Below, piece after piece: positions 52,731 to 63,706 of a stretch of DNA of 64,000 nucleotides. Positions within the stretch are counted from its first letter, which is position 1, and each line of letters begins with the position of its first letter. The stretch comes from Oreocharis arfaki (Eukaryota > Chordata > Aves > Passeriformes > Paramythiidae). A program made the position numbers and the translations under genes. The notes beneath the pieces are model-generated. The model saw only the letters and a program-made list of their open reading frames with translations, ran no database searches and was not told where the DNA came from. The stretch spans positions 466,357 through 530,356 of the forward strand of contig VZRR01012719.1 of assembly GCA_013398015.1 (NCBI GenBank), given 5' to 3'.

Positions 52731-52892
52731 ACAAAAGACCTCCCAGTGCAGCCTGAGAGGCCCAGTTACCCAGCTCCACTCTTCCTCTCTCCGTGTGTCA
52801 GTTATGGGGGCTGTGGGATGGTTCTTCACTATCCAGATCCTCGGATGCATCCAGTGCCTCGCAGGGCACAGGAGCAGCAGCAGCAGTGCTCG
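52731..52892 (+). CDS. TNIP3: TNIP3 coding exon 9
   Basis: Fifty-four codons, phase 0-0. After a Pro-rich start (TKDLPVQPERPSYPAP) comes SPCVSYGGCGMVLHYPDP, matching human CPPCNCGLVFHLQDP, then RAQEQQQQ before the exon end, where human has QKQREH. Human ABIN-3 starts this exon with a helical Lys/Glu-rich segment, replaced here by a Pro-rich one, so the coiled coil probably ends earlier. Paired Cys residues are kept but form no obvious full zinc finger. The donor is GTAAGG. Confidence 0.93.
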
Positions 52893-55456
52893 GTAAGGTT
52901 CCCACCATCTCCTGTGCCACAGGGACACTGATTTTCTCACAGCATGGTGACCACAGTTGCCATCACAATGCCATCCTCACCAGCAACTGAATCTGTGCTT
53001 TCCTAGCTTGTTGGTGGGTCCAGATCAAGATCGGATTTACTTTGGCAAATACTCCTTATCTGTAACACCACTAAGAAGAAAAATGGGATTCTTATACATT
53101 TGTTTGTTAATTAAAAAAACAGGGTTGTTTGATTGGAGTCTTGCTGATTTCTAGGATTAATTTACTTCCATGACACACATTCAGAGCCCTTTGTAGCTGT
53201 ATAATTACCACACTTCAGAAGTAGGGATCTGCTCTGAGCCTTCAACATAAGATAATAAAAACCAAATCAGCAAAAGTGGAAGTTGTATCTGAGTGTGGCT
53301 AACACAATGGGGGATTTGCCTTTTTTCTTGGAACACAACAGGGTCCTGTCTTCCTCAGCATGAAGAAGAATAGCTTTGCACTGGAGCAGGTTCTGTGAGT
53401 GGGAGTTACTTATTCCAAGGAAAATACTGCTTCAAAGAATATTTTTGAAGTGCTTTGGGTTATCTAAGTGGGCTGGCTTGTTCCAATCTAGTGAGAATGC
53501 ATTTAAACATGGTGAATGTCATTTTAACTACACAATATCTGTTTCTGGCTATAAAGCTGTCACATATGGAAAGATGCTCATTATTTGAGAAATTATAGCT
53601 GAATTTTTGCAAAATGCATGTAAGGCTTTCAGGCTGTACAAATCCAATGGAAAAGCTGTAGTCAGACAAGTAATTTCTGTGCTTCAGGAGTGTGCTTATC
53701 TGCCTATTTATCAAAGTTGGAAGTATTGCAGAATGTTTTTCCCTGCAATTTGGACACTGGCCCAGATTATTTTGGCTCTTCTCCCTGAACTTTCATCATC
53801 TGGGTTTCTAATTCTGTGAGGGATCACTGGGTTTACAACTTTGCCATTCCTCCCGGAGCACCAGGGTCAGTCTGACTGGTTGCTTTGTAACTCCCAGTTT
53901 CATTCTGACCCTTTTTTTTCAATTCTTTGCCTGTGTGAGTTGCTGCTCTGAGCTTTGGGTACCTCCCTGAGCAATTTGTTAGCAATGAAGAAAGGTGTTA
54001 AAATTTAATGGGTGTCCTGATACGTAATCCTGTGTGTTTAGGCTGTGCTTTTGCTTTTTCATTCTTTTTTCTGTATTGCACTCTTTCTTTCCTTTTTACA
54101 CTCTAGTAGAAACATTTTGGTTAGTCTGATGTGAAGTACACATCTTGTTCCTGAAGTTCATTCAAATTTGTGGGGTGTAGGTACAATAAAAGAGAAGAAT
54201 TGATCAGATAACATCATTCAGAAATTCACCAGAAACTCAAAAAAGCAATGCAAATGAGCATAATTTGAACCACTGGTGAAAAACTACCTGTGCTTAAAGC
54301 TTTGTGTCAGAGCCTATTTTATTTGCCCACAAGCACACAATTAGTTAATTATTCTTGTGACTGGTACAATTTAAGTTAAAATACAATAGCTCCTTATTTT
54401 CCTGACAGTGTGTGAGAGTGATGACTGCTATATAAGCACAACTGACAGCAAAACATAAAAGTTAAATCTGTTCTCTGTATCTACAGCTTTATCCTGCCAT
54501 CTCAATTTAGGCAAAACTTCTGTGGGAGTCTATGAAATTTGTTCCCTGCAAATTGAAATCTGCAAGATTCCTCTTGTGACTACTCAATGATTTTGTCAGA
54601 GTAATTTCTACAAAACAAGAATCATTTTCCCAGTGTAACTAATCTGAAGCAGCAATTACGTAGAATTTGACAAGCTTGCACAGACTACTTATTCCAGACA
54701 GACGGCCTAACGCAGCTTCAGCTGAAATGGCTGGCCCCAAAGTTGTTTTCTCTAGTGGTAATTTGCTACTCATTTACCCCAGTGGGTGGTATAAACCATA
54801 ATGCACTATTTCTTCTCGGATTTCCCTGGGCAAAACTATGTCTGCACGGACATAGCCTTCCCAATACTTCCTCTTACGAGAAAGATGGGAATTTTCCCTA
54901 TCTCACGGTATTTTCAGGAAGGTATTTGATAATAGTTAATGTTGTAGTAACACCAGTGCTAACCTGTGAGGAAGGGAAGGAGGAGAGAGAACTTTGTTCT
55001 GTGGTTGATTCCTGTCACACTGGAGCATTTTACAGCTGTTACAGATGTATTCAAACTGGAGCAGCTTCACCTGTCAGGTGGGCCAGGTTTCTCTGGGGTT
55101 CTTTGGTAGAGGGAGATGCTTGCTGGTATCTTCTGCCACACTTTATTCCTTAGCCCTTTTAAAATCTGCTTTGGTTCTCCTAATGTTTCCTTGTGATTTG
55201 TGGGATCTAGAAATGTTTACAGCGATTTCTCTAATGGGTGCAGCATCTAGACCACATGCCATAGGAAAGGAAGCAAGCTGGAAGACTGGGATTAGTGGAA
55301 ACATAAACCTAAATATAAGATTTTTTTGTAAACTGCTTTTGTATGGCTGATGAGAAGCTTCACAGCACAATTATGTTTTTATCATGTTACTGTTCTTTTG
55401 TTTGAAGTGCCTGTGAAGTCCATATTGCTGCAATAATGTTTTATTGTTCTGTGCAG
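52893..55456 (+). other. TNIP3: TNIP3 intron 9
   Basis: A 2.6-kb intron, GTAAGG to TCTGTGCAG. The open frame at 54743-55153 has no recognisable domain. Nothing else was seen. Confidence 0.88.
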
Positions 55457-55517
55457 CCAGACTATCAGTGGTGTGTTCCTGACCAGCTTCCGCCAGATGT
55501 GCAGCACAAGGCAAATG
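55457..55517 (+). CDS. TNIP3: TNIP3 coding exon 10: conserved C-terminal block
   Basis: Twenty codons plus one base: PDYQWCVPDQLPPDVQHKAN. Human ABIN-3 has PDYQWYALDQLPPDVQHKAN, so this exon is unambiguous. It ends one base into the next codon with donor GTAAGG at 55518. Reading through the donor gives eight more residues (the Gly at the boundary, then KATAVQS and onward) before TAA at 55547-55549, so an intron-retained form would also make a near-normal C-terminus. Confidence 0.96.
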
Positions 55518-58500
55518 GTAAGGCAACAGCTGTACAGAGCATGTATTAAATGTACTTCTCTTTCAAATGGAGGCCTTTGAGGGATGTAGAGTAAACTTTT
55601 CTGTGTATCTGTTGAGTGCTTATGTGACAGCTTTGCCTTGGAGAGTCAAGATTGGTGTGAGTGCAGCACAGGTGAGGTTTCTGGTGTAATACCATCTACG
55701 TTATTGCTTTGTTGCAATTCATAAAATGTCTCTATTACACGTTATAGGATCACACATTTGCCTCATTAAACACCTAGTAATAGTCCTAAAGAAAAGATAT
55801 CCTCCAAATTCTCCTTAGAGCTTCTGTTGCTCCAGCAAAGACTGAATTTAATGATGTGCCAAAACTGGGGGCCAGCATGGGGCAGGTTTAGGAGTCCTTG
55901 GTAACAAAGTGCAGGCTTTAGGATGTTGTTTCACCTTGAAAGCAAAATGCCCATTGCTGTTCCTGATCTGTTCTGGTAGTTCAGGGTGCCAGGTCTGAAA
56001 ACAGAGCCGTGCAAATGAACAGATTATTCTCTGTTGTGTATTGGCAAATACTTGCCAAAGGGTCGGTACAAATTATTTTTTGGAAACTGGGAGGAGTAAT
56101 TAATATTTGTATCTAGATTTGAAATCATTCTGGGGTGTTTTAAGTACTTGTTTCAGACCATTCAAAAGATGGACACCACAAGGAATCTCTTCTGAGTGGG
56201 AATCTGCCATCCCATGGTGCCAGTGGGTACCGTGTGGGGTGGCAGGGACTGCTGAGTCCAGAAGCTGTTTTGTAACATCTGGAAGGAGAAGATGGCTACA
56301 GAGGAACTATTCCATTATTTGCTGTCATCCAGGTTTGCCCTGAAGAGAGGGTAGGGTGGGACATGTAGCTCACCAAAATGGCTAATGAGCATCCCATAAT
56401 TACAGGGCAGCTCTTTAGAGGGTTCTGATGTGGTCGCAGGGAAAGCAGTGCTGTGACTGCACAGCAGAACAGGGCATTAATTGTGCCATTCCTCCCACTT
56501 AAACTCCAAGTGATTTACTGCACCAGAGGATACAGGGAGGATGTTTATAACAGGGGATGAAACCAGTCCAGCCACCAGCTGCAGCTGTGGTCCAGGGCAG
56601 TGCACTTGGGGGATCTGAAGGAAGAGAGTTCTTCTTCTACCCCACTTGACTATGTGACTTGACTTCTGGCTCCCTGAGAAAAAACTTCTTTAAAATCTGT
56701 GCTTTGTCTTCCTATTACTGTTCCTTGCCCAGAATATCCAAACCCCACCTTCTCAACGGAACAGGGATTAGGACACTTGGAGACTTTGCCCTTCCCTTTT
56801 TTCTTCAGTCCCTATAAGGAGGATTTATTAACAGTCCCATATGGATGGCGTGTAGGAGGTCTGCTTTAACACCTTCTTGGTGCTCATTCATTTTATCCTG
56901 GCTGCTAAAACAAAGACGATTTTGATCATTTATCCATTGATCACCCAGGGGTCAAACTTCCACTCTCAGTTAAAAGTCACTGGCCTGGCTTTATGTATTA
57001 TACATGGTTGTCTATATTAAAGCTGCCTGTAAGTATTTTGAGAAAGATTTCCAAGATAGAAGTTCCAAGAATATGTGATGAGCAAGAGTTCTTGATGTTC
57101 CCATTTCTCTGCTCCATTTTGTCCAAGTGCTAATTACAGTGGTGGGTCTAAATGAGCCAGTGTGTGCAGCAGCATTCCTGATTCTCAGTTCTCATTTTCT
57201 CAGTAGATGATAAATGGACCAATAAATCTTATCTCTGCTGAGCTAGGTCTTCATTATAGAAAACAAATCAGCAGTGTAGCCACTTTTAGGCATGAAACAG
57301 TTTCCTTTAGGAATGTTATTTCTGTAGATTGATGTTTCCAGGGAAAACCCTCAAGTTTCCCTTAACAAATTTTCCTTTGACGCTGGGCATTTTTTCTTAA
57401 GTAATAATTATGAAACACAGGTCACAGGTTGTAACTTTAGAGCTGAACACAAGTGAAATGAATTGGGAAACTGATGTTTTTTCTAATATTCCATTCAAAA
57501 AAAGCCTGTTCTACAGATCTTTGAAATCTGTGAGAGTCTCTACATCAACTCTGACTAGTTTGCTGTAATGGACTTCAAAGGCATATGTCACCAAAGAGGA
57601 ATTACTAATTTTTTCTGCAGTTTTGTATAGATGCACCTACAGTTTTTTTATGGATGCACAAAGGAGGTGCTTTCCTGCCTCTCTTGTGAGGGAGGAAGGT
57701 GTTTTCACCCACATGCTTTGGCATTTGACTTTGGTTCTGCAGGTCCTTCTGTAACCAGCTGTAATCTCATGGTTTTTGCTTCTCCTGTAACCATATCTAT
57801 ACTTTTCTTCTGACTAGCACCACTTTCCTTAGCTGTTCCCATTTCAGAGGAGGCTGTTTCCAAGGTCTGCTGCCTCTGTGAAGCCCAGTTCATCTTTCTG
57901 TTTTGTTTAAGCAACATTTTTTGCCTGCATCTATAAATTTAGGATTATCTCTGAAGTATTTTTCAAATTAAAAAAAACCCAACACTTTGCTACAGAAAAT
58001 TGCTGAACACTGTTTGACACTATTTTCTAAAGTTTGTTCTCCAGACTGTTATTTTCCCCAGAGATTTTTGGTAGTTGGCAGAGGATCACTTATGCAATGT
58101 TGTGTCCAGCACTGAACTCTTGTGGTTGTGTGATGGTTTGGATCTGACACTCTTTGATTTGAAACCCTTTCTAATAAGCTGGGAATAAATTCATCAGAAT
58201 ACAGGAAAGATGAGAGGAATAGGGTGGGCAAAATGAGAGGAAAAAAAGAACTCAACCCTCAAAAAACTGCTTAAAACCTCAGGTAACTCACACCAGAGTT
58301 CAGCTTGTCTTCCAAAAAAGCAAAGGTGTTTCCTTGAAGGTTCTAATAAAGAAGGAAAAACGAAGTGGAAATGTAGGTGATACAAAACAGAGATTAAGGA
58401 AGATGATGAGATATTTTCTTACTGCACTAGCAGCGTATTTCCAAGAGAATAACTCTTCTTTCCCAGCTCTGGACTGGTCCCTCCCCAGGTGCTTTGCTGT

Positions 58501-60578
58501 GCAGGAAGCCTAGTCCTAAATTGTGCTTAAATTCTTCCAGCCTAGGCTTGGACCAGCAATGCTGTCTTAGGAAGGACTTAAGCTCCCAAGTCTCTCTGTG
58601 CTCTGTCACACTCCTGATATCAGTTTCTGACCTTTCTGTTCTTGGTTGTGTGGTTCTGTTTGGTTTTTTGTGGTTGATTTGGGTTTTTGTTTTTTTTTTT
58701 TTTTTTAAGGAGCAAGGCAGAAAGATTTCCAGCAAATGTACTTAATGTCACTTTATTTGGCAAGCAGTGTTGACTTCCTTCCTCATACAACTGTGCGAAA
58801 TTGAAAAGACAGTTGTAAAAAAGAGCTTGATCTTGGAGATTTTCCCTGGACCCAGATTTTTAATGCAAAATTCTCTGGAAAAAAGGTTTATTGCTCAAAA
58901 GCCTACTCAGAGCAAGAACCCTTTTGCATGCTGCAACTGCTGGCATGTCTTGCCTTTTTCACTTCCAGAATTAATCCTACTGCATTTGTTTCCTTGGCAG
59001 AAAGATTCCCAGTACGTGCATTTGAGGACCCCAGTTGCCCCTTCAGAGCATCAGATAAAACCAGTGGGTTTCTCCAGCCTGAGCTGGATGTTTTTATGTT
59101 GGATCCAGTGGTGCCAGGCACAGGGAGAAGCCCAAATGGAACCTTTTGCTTCCCTCTCCAGGGGTAGCTCTGGAGGCTTGTGGGAGCAGCTGGTCACCTC
59201 CTCATCTTGGCACGCTCAGGGAAAGCAGAGCTCAACCTGCAAAGCCCTAAGGGTGCCCAGATGAGCACATGGATGTGCCTGCTTACTTCCATTATAATCT
59301 CATCTCCTCTTCCATTCCACACTCTGCTGCTTCCCAGATTTTTGCCCCCGAGGTACCTAATTTGCTGCTAATGTTGTTATAATTACAGCTAATTGGAAGA
59401 GGAGGGAGAAGTGTGGGGTTTGCCACTGAAAATGATGACATCTGTAGGGAGAGGGGGGGAAAACAATGAAAAACTGAAAAAAATGGATTCGTGGAGGTCT
59501 TCAATAAAAACCAGACAGAAAAAAAAAAAGTCAATTAATTGACATCTTAATTTTCCTGGAAAAAATCCTAGACCCTTAACATTTTTTGTATTAGCCTGTC
59601 CTTAGTGCATGCATTACATGAGAAATTATCAGTGCTTCCAAGTAGTCAAGACAGATTTAATTAGCAGCTTGCCATCCCCATTGGGAATGAAAATGTGATT
59701 ATTTTTAGCATTTTTACTGATACAACTTGATTTCTGCTACTGCAAAAAGGCCATTAGCACACTTCTGATCTCTAACTCCAGAACATGTGGAGTTAAAGTG
59801 CTTTCAAAAGTCAGCTTGAGCTGAAGATCACAGAACGTGTTGTAGTTCTTCAGAGTACCAGGCAGAAAATTCTCCTGGGAAGAGGAACAGGATATGTGAT
59901 TTAAACAGCTGCAGGATTTGATCATTTTATTTCTATGAGCCAGCAGATCAGGATTCATCATTCCTGATGTTTCTCTTGTAAGTGAAATACTGAGTGCACT
60001 TGTGCTACTAGAGTTGTGTTCCAGCATTTCCAAAACCTTTTGAAGCTTTGGGAAGCATGTGTTGCACCAGCAGTAGCATATTTCCTTTCTTCACTTTTGT
60101 TTTGTTTCCCTAGCTTGACTGACTTAGCATCAAACACATCAAACACCATCAAACCACAGACACCTGCTTAGCCATGGGTGCCACCTAATTATTCCCTCTG
60201 TGATAATTAGCTGCTCTCTTGGGTGCACCTAATGTACACCTCTGAGCACTGCTGCATGTCAGCTGATCTTTTTAGAAATCTGGAAAGATTTTACAGGGGG
60301 GCTTTGGGTCATTAGACCCTACTGTTTGCCCTGTACCAAGCACCAGGACTGGAGGAAAGCTGAGACAGAGACTCCTGGAGCACTCTCTGGTATCCCCACT
60401 CCCTTCTGTTTCTTAACTCCTCCTGCCACTTGTAATGGTTTGGTTACAGTCTTGTAATGAAGTACAGTGTTGGCTCTGGGGGGGTGTGTGTCAAAGTGTT
60501 ACCACATAGAGGAAAATTACTCGTAAGTGAGTTGTATTTCTCAATGTCACAGTAGTTCCTATTGATTTGCTTTTGCAG
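55518..60578 (+). other. TNIP3: TNIP3 intron 10
   Basis: A 5.1-kb intron if the last exon is the one at 60579. It has donor GTAAGG and acceptor TTGCTTTTGCAG. It holds a T17 run at 58690-58706 and an inverted pair of homeobox-like CTAATTAT sites at 60185-60210. An alternative terminal exon starting at 57743 is possible. Confidence 0.65.
58690..58706. repeat. Poly(T) run
   Basis: Seventeen consecutive T residues following a G/T-rich segment. It could be the reverse of an old poly(A) tail, but no retroposon body was recognised beside it. Confidence 0.9.
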
Positions 60579-60610
60579 ATTCCTCCCCAGAGAAGGGAGC
60601 CCATCGCTGA
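60579..60610 (+). CDS. TNIP3: TNIP3 coding exon 11: predicted terminal exon
   Basis: The acceptor, preceded by a T-rich tract, ends at 60578. The split codon becomes Asp, followed by SSPEKGAHR and TGA at 60608-60610. Human ABIN-3 ends GLSSVKKVHP, similar in length and in the SS..K..H pattern. The phase fits exon 10 exactly. The match is short, so this is weaker than the other exons. An in-frame alternative at 57743 keeps Gly but gives an unrelated hydrophobic tail. Confidence 0.65.
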
Positions 60611-60971
60611 CGGCCTCCGGCTCGGAGAAGTGTAAACCAAAGGCTGCAAGGGAGTCTTGCAGCTTCATTATTCTGTTTTCTTCTGGGTTTTTTTGCCCCT
60701 AGCTCCTTATCTCTTCAGTGCATGTGATTTATGTCTGGTGAAATCCCTGCGAGGACAATAGAAAAGCAGATCATGCAGGCTGGTGATCCTCAGGATCCAG
60801 TTAAACTCTGCTGGGAAGCGTCACTGCTCTTTGTTCTGAAGATGCTGTTTGTGCTGCCTTATGAGAATCTCTTTAAAAGCCTGATGAGAAAAGATGCAGT
60901 TTTTGCTGGCGATTCAGACTGTCACATCTGGTTTGAATTCAAGAGCTTACAAACCCAATAGTGGTGTGATT

Positions 60972-60986
60972 TTGTTGTTGTTGTTG
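60972..60986. repeat. (TTG)5 microsatellite
   Basis: Five perfect TTG units within the predicted TNIP3 3' UTR. Confidence 0.85.
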
Positions 60987-61362
60987 TTTGAGAATTATGG
61001 GGGTTTTTATTTGATTCCAGGGAATGATTTGTGGATATATCACCTTGAATTCTGTCCTCTGCTTCTTGGTTGGTAAAAGGGAAATCTGCTTCACTGTTTA
61101 AACACGTGTGTGTAATTGTAATCAGGGTACCACCAATGCCAGGCCAGGTAAAAGGTCCAGGTCAGATCTCCTTTTGTTTTGGCTCTAGAATTATATGTAA
61201 AACGGAATCACAGGGGATTTTTTTTTCAGTGTGTACTTATTTGTATTGAAATAATTTTAGTAGAAATATTTAATGGGTTTAACTTCTCAGTGAATATGGC
61301 TTTATATTTCCAAATGATTCTTGTGATGAATCTGAACATTGTCATGTAACCTCTAACCCAAG

Positions 61363-61368
61363 AATAAA
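61363..61368 (+). terminator. TNIP3: Candidate poly(A) signal AATAAA for TNIP3
   Basis: A canonical hexamer about 750 bases after the predicted stop and the first AATAAA I found after it. T-rich sequence follows. Confidence 0.5.
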
Positions 61369-61385
61369 ACCTGGCTTTTTAAGTG

Positions 61386-62249
61386 AAATTGTATTTAGAC
61401 AATTAAGTTTTTTCAGAAAATTTTGGTGGATGAGTGTCCAGCAAGCATTACTTGATAATCTACTTGCAAGATTGTCTCTTCCCTTCAGGCTTTTAAGAAG
61501 GCTGCTGTTGAGAAACAGGTACCCAAACCTGCTGGGACCCCACCCGAAAGAAGAAACAGATTTTTGCAGGACATGAGATGTCCTGCCTGCTTTCTTGGTA
61601 GCCCAGGAGTATTTAATGTGGATTTCAGTTCTCACACAAACAGTTTTTTGAGCTGTGCAATGGCAGAGTCATCGGCTGCAAGACTGCCTGCATGTGTCGT
61701 TCCTGCTTTTAGAACAGGTATTTCCATTCCCTTCCATATACAGAGGCCTGTGCATTGAAACAATAACCTTACAGGATTAAACATGTCCAGCATTTGATTT
61801 TGGACTCAATGGGGAACAGTCCATGGGAAAGGATTTTTCTGCTTTTACATTGCAGAGCAATGCTGCTTCTGCCAACAGGAATGAAAGAACTGACATTCCT
61901 AACTTAGAGTACAGACTCAGGAAGAGCAGGAGCAAAGCACTGAGCGAGGCAGCCTCTGGAGAGAAGTTGCTTTTTGGTGAACTGTTGAAAATGAGAGTTT
62001 GACTGCAACCTTAGCTCCACAATAGAGTCCCGAGTCTGTGCTAGAGAGAGGGGAGTTTTTATCTCTGCATGAATTTGGAGCTGGCTTACAGACACTGCAG
62101 CAGCAGATAATGTAGCCAGCACACAATATACCCGCGCTCCTCTTGATTAGTGATTTGGCTAATAAGGGTGAGATCATGGAAAATGCTAATGCACTGCCTT
62201 CGGAAAATCCAATTAGAATGTAACCTCATTCCATGGGAGCTCCCAGCAG
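61386..62249. other. Intergenic DNA downstream of TNIP3
   Basis: No coding exon, RNA gene or recognisable repeat was seen. Open frames on both strands are short and featureless. Confidence 0.6.
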
Positions 62250-62470
62250 GTGATCAGCGCTGCGGGCAGAGCACCCCGCGCTCAAAGCCGCCGGGAATCC
62301 CCCGAACAGACGAGCTCTGTGTGCTCGGTGTGGGGGCAGCCACCCCGCTTCATTCACTTCCACTGTTACCCCAACCATCCGCGAAGGTTTGCGCCGGCCA
62401 TTTGTGGTGCTTAACTCATTATCTGACAGCATTAGCTGGCCCAAAAGGACGATTGAACGCGAGCTATTCA
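62250..62470. promoter_or_regulatory. CpG-enriched patch in AT-rich intergenic DNA
   Basis: CpG dinucleotides are clustered here (for example AGCGCTGCGGG, CCCCGCGCTC, GCCGCCGGG, ATCCGCGAAGG, GCGCCGG and ACGCGAGC), while the surrounding kilobases have few. It is too short for a classical CpG island but could be a hypomethylated regulatory element or unannotated promoter. It opens the frame 62150-62575 (+), which has no recognisable protein content. Confidence 0.35.
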
Positions 62471-63698
62471 CAGGGAGAAAATGGTGTTTGCAGGGCTATC
62501 TTTTCTAGTCACAGGCTTTTAATGTTTGTCAGGCTTGGGCACAAGACTGTAAACTTTGGCTCACACAAATCCTAATCACGCCAAGTGTGGGGTATTCCTG
62601 GTGTTGTATGATAGAGAGTTTGTATCTTTTAAAATGCACATAAAATGCCTGTAAGTTGCTTTTCCGCTTGATTTTCTTGGAATGATGTATGTTCCCCCAA
62701 TGCAGGTGCTGTCATCTGTCTGAATTAGCATTGTCAGGCTCAAACACCCCCAAAGGAAACGCTTTCTGCAATGACCCAGACAGCTCTGAGGGGGTGAGTT
62801 ATTTTAGTTCAAATCAACCATAGTGTTCTTAACAGGGATTTTTTCCTTCCTCGAGCTGTGCCAGAACTGGATATCAACACTCCTAGTTCTGCCTTAAAAG
62901 CCTGGGGTCTTTGGGGAATTTTTGTCCCTTTTTTGTTTGTTTGTTTGGTTTTTTTTTTTTTCCCCATGGAGCAAAATGTTTTGGTTTTTACATAGTCTCA
63001 TTAATTGTAGCAAGAACATACCATCAATGAAAATGTTTTCTTCTCAGATGAAATGAATTGTATAAACGGTAGAACTAGAAAGGCGTGGTGAATGCTGTGG
63101 GTGAAAGAATGCTCTGTACCCTTTGGCTCTGGGTCCTCACACCCGAAGACTTGCACTTCATTATCTTCACATCATCCTCCCAGCCTCCTACCAGTCTCAT
63201 GCTGCTCAGTCATGGCAGCAGTTTCTGGGTAATCAGGGTTATGGGGCGCCCAGCATTTCTGGTCTTCATCCCATTCTCTCTCTTTCAATAGTTTAAAATA
63301 GAATGAGAAAAAGCAGGTGGTGTATGACCAAACCTTTTGGTCAAACAATCTCAGCTTCTCTCTGTAATGTATCCTGAAAATTCTACCTTGCCCTTAGCAC
63401 CCTGTGCTGAGCTGAGAGGGTGTTTTGAGTCAATTCTATTCAGGTTAAACTTCTCTCTCTTATTTAAAAAGAAAAGTAATCGTGAAGTCTAAGAATGGTT
63501 TCTGTATTTTATCGGTTGTGAGAATGACGGAAGAATTTCTCCTATTTGTACAGATGCAAGTTGAAAGGTCTGCAGGACACCACGGGGTGGAAAACGCTTT
63601 TTTTGATTAACAAAACACTTTCCCCCCAGGAGCCAGGATGCTGGTTAATGCTGTGTTTTCACTTAGAGCAGCAGCAGCAGCCCCGCTTCCGTCTGCCC
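62471..63698. other. Intergenic DNA, right end
   Basis: No gene was seen. A (TTTG)n plus T-run tract lies at 62929-62961. Confidence 0.6.
62929..62961. repeat. (TTTG)n and T-run tract
   Basis: About four TTTG-like units followed by a run of 13 T residues; simple low-complexity sequence. Confidence 0.85.
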
Positions 63699-63706
63699 TA
63701 TAAAAG
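63699..63706 (+). promoter_or_regulatory. Consensus TATA box at right edge
   Basis: TATAAAAG sits in a locally GC-rich context between CTGCCC and GGGCAG, which form a 6-bp inverted repeat around it. Sequence after it stays G/C-rich to the window end. This fits a core promoter with transcription starting near 63730. The expected next gene on this strand is NDNF, but no NDNF coding sequence is visible, so the assignment is open. Confidence 0.35.

Larger units (their letters stand above)
27438..60610 (+). other. TNIP3: TNIP3 (ABIN-3) gene, eleven coding exons
   Basis: This gene encodes TNFAIP3-interacting protein 3, a cytosolic coiled-coil protein that binds A20 and polyubiquitin and damps NF-kB signalling. 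Eleven exons with GT..AG borders join in one frame to about 377 codons: 27438-27523, 34300-34432, 41873-41962, 42524-42589, 43496-43627, 46271-46399, 48669-48785, 51150-51275, 52731-52892, 55457-55517 and 60579-60610. Exons 3-10 align along their length with human TNIP3, which is 325 residues in its common form. Exons 1-2 resemble the TNIP1 coiled coil just before ABIN homology domain 1, so this model is longer at the N-terminus. The true start may be ATG 27459 or lie in an upstream exon. Adjacency to QRFPR on the same strand agrees with human 4q27. The middle exons are certain; the two ends are not. Confidence 0.93.
60611..61385 (+). other. TNIP3: TNIP3 3' untranslated region (inferred)
   Basis: Runs from the predicted stop to just after AATAAA at 61363-61368, about 0.77 kb. 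It includes a (TTG)5 run at 60972-60986 and a single AU-rich ATTTA at 61268-61272. The extent depends on the terminal-exon call. Confidence 0.5.

Noticed and set aside
58767..59264. 165-codon open frame in intron 10
   Set aside because: No family resemblance and no phase-compatible link to TNIP3 exon 10.
62150..62575. 141-codon open frame over the CpG-rich patch
   Set aside because: High GC lowers stop-codon frequency, which explains the frame; the content is not recognisable.
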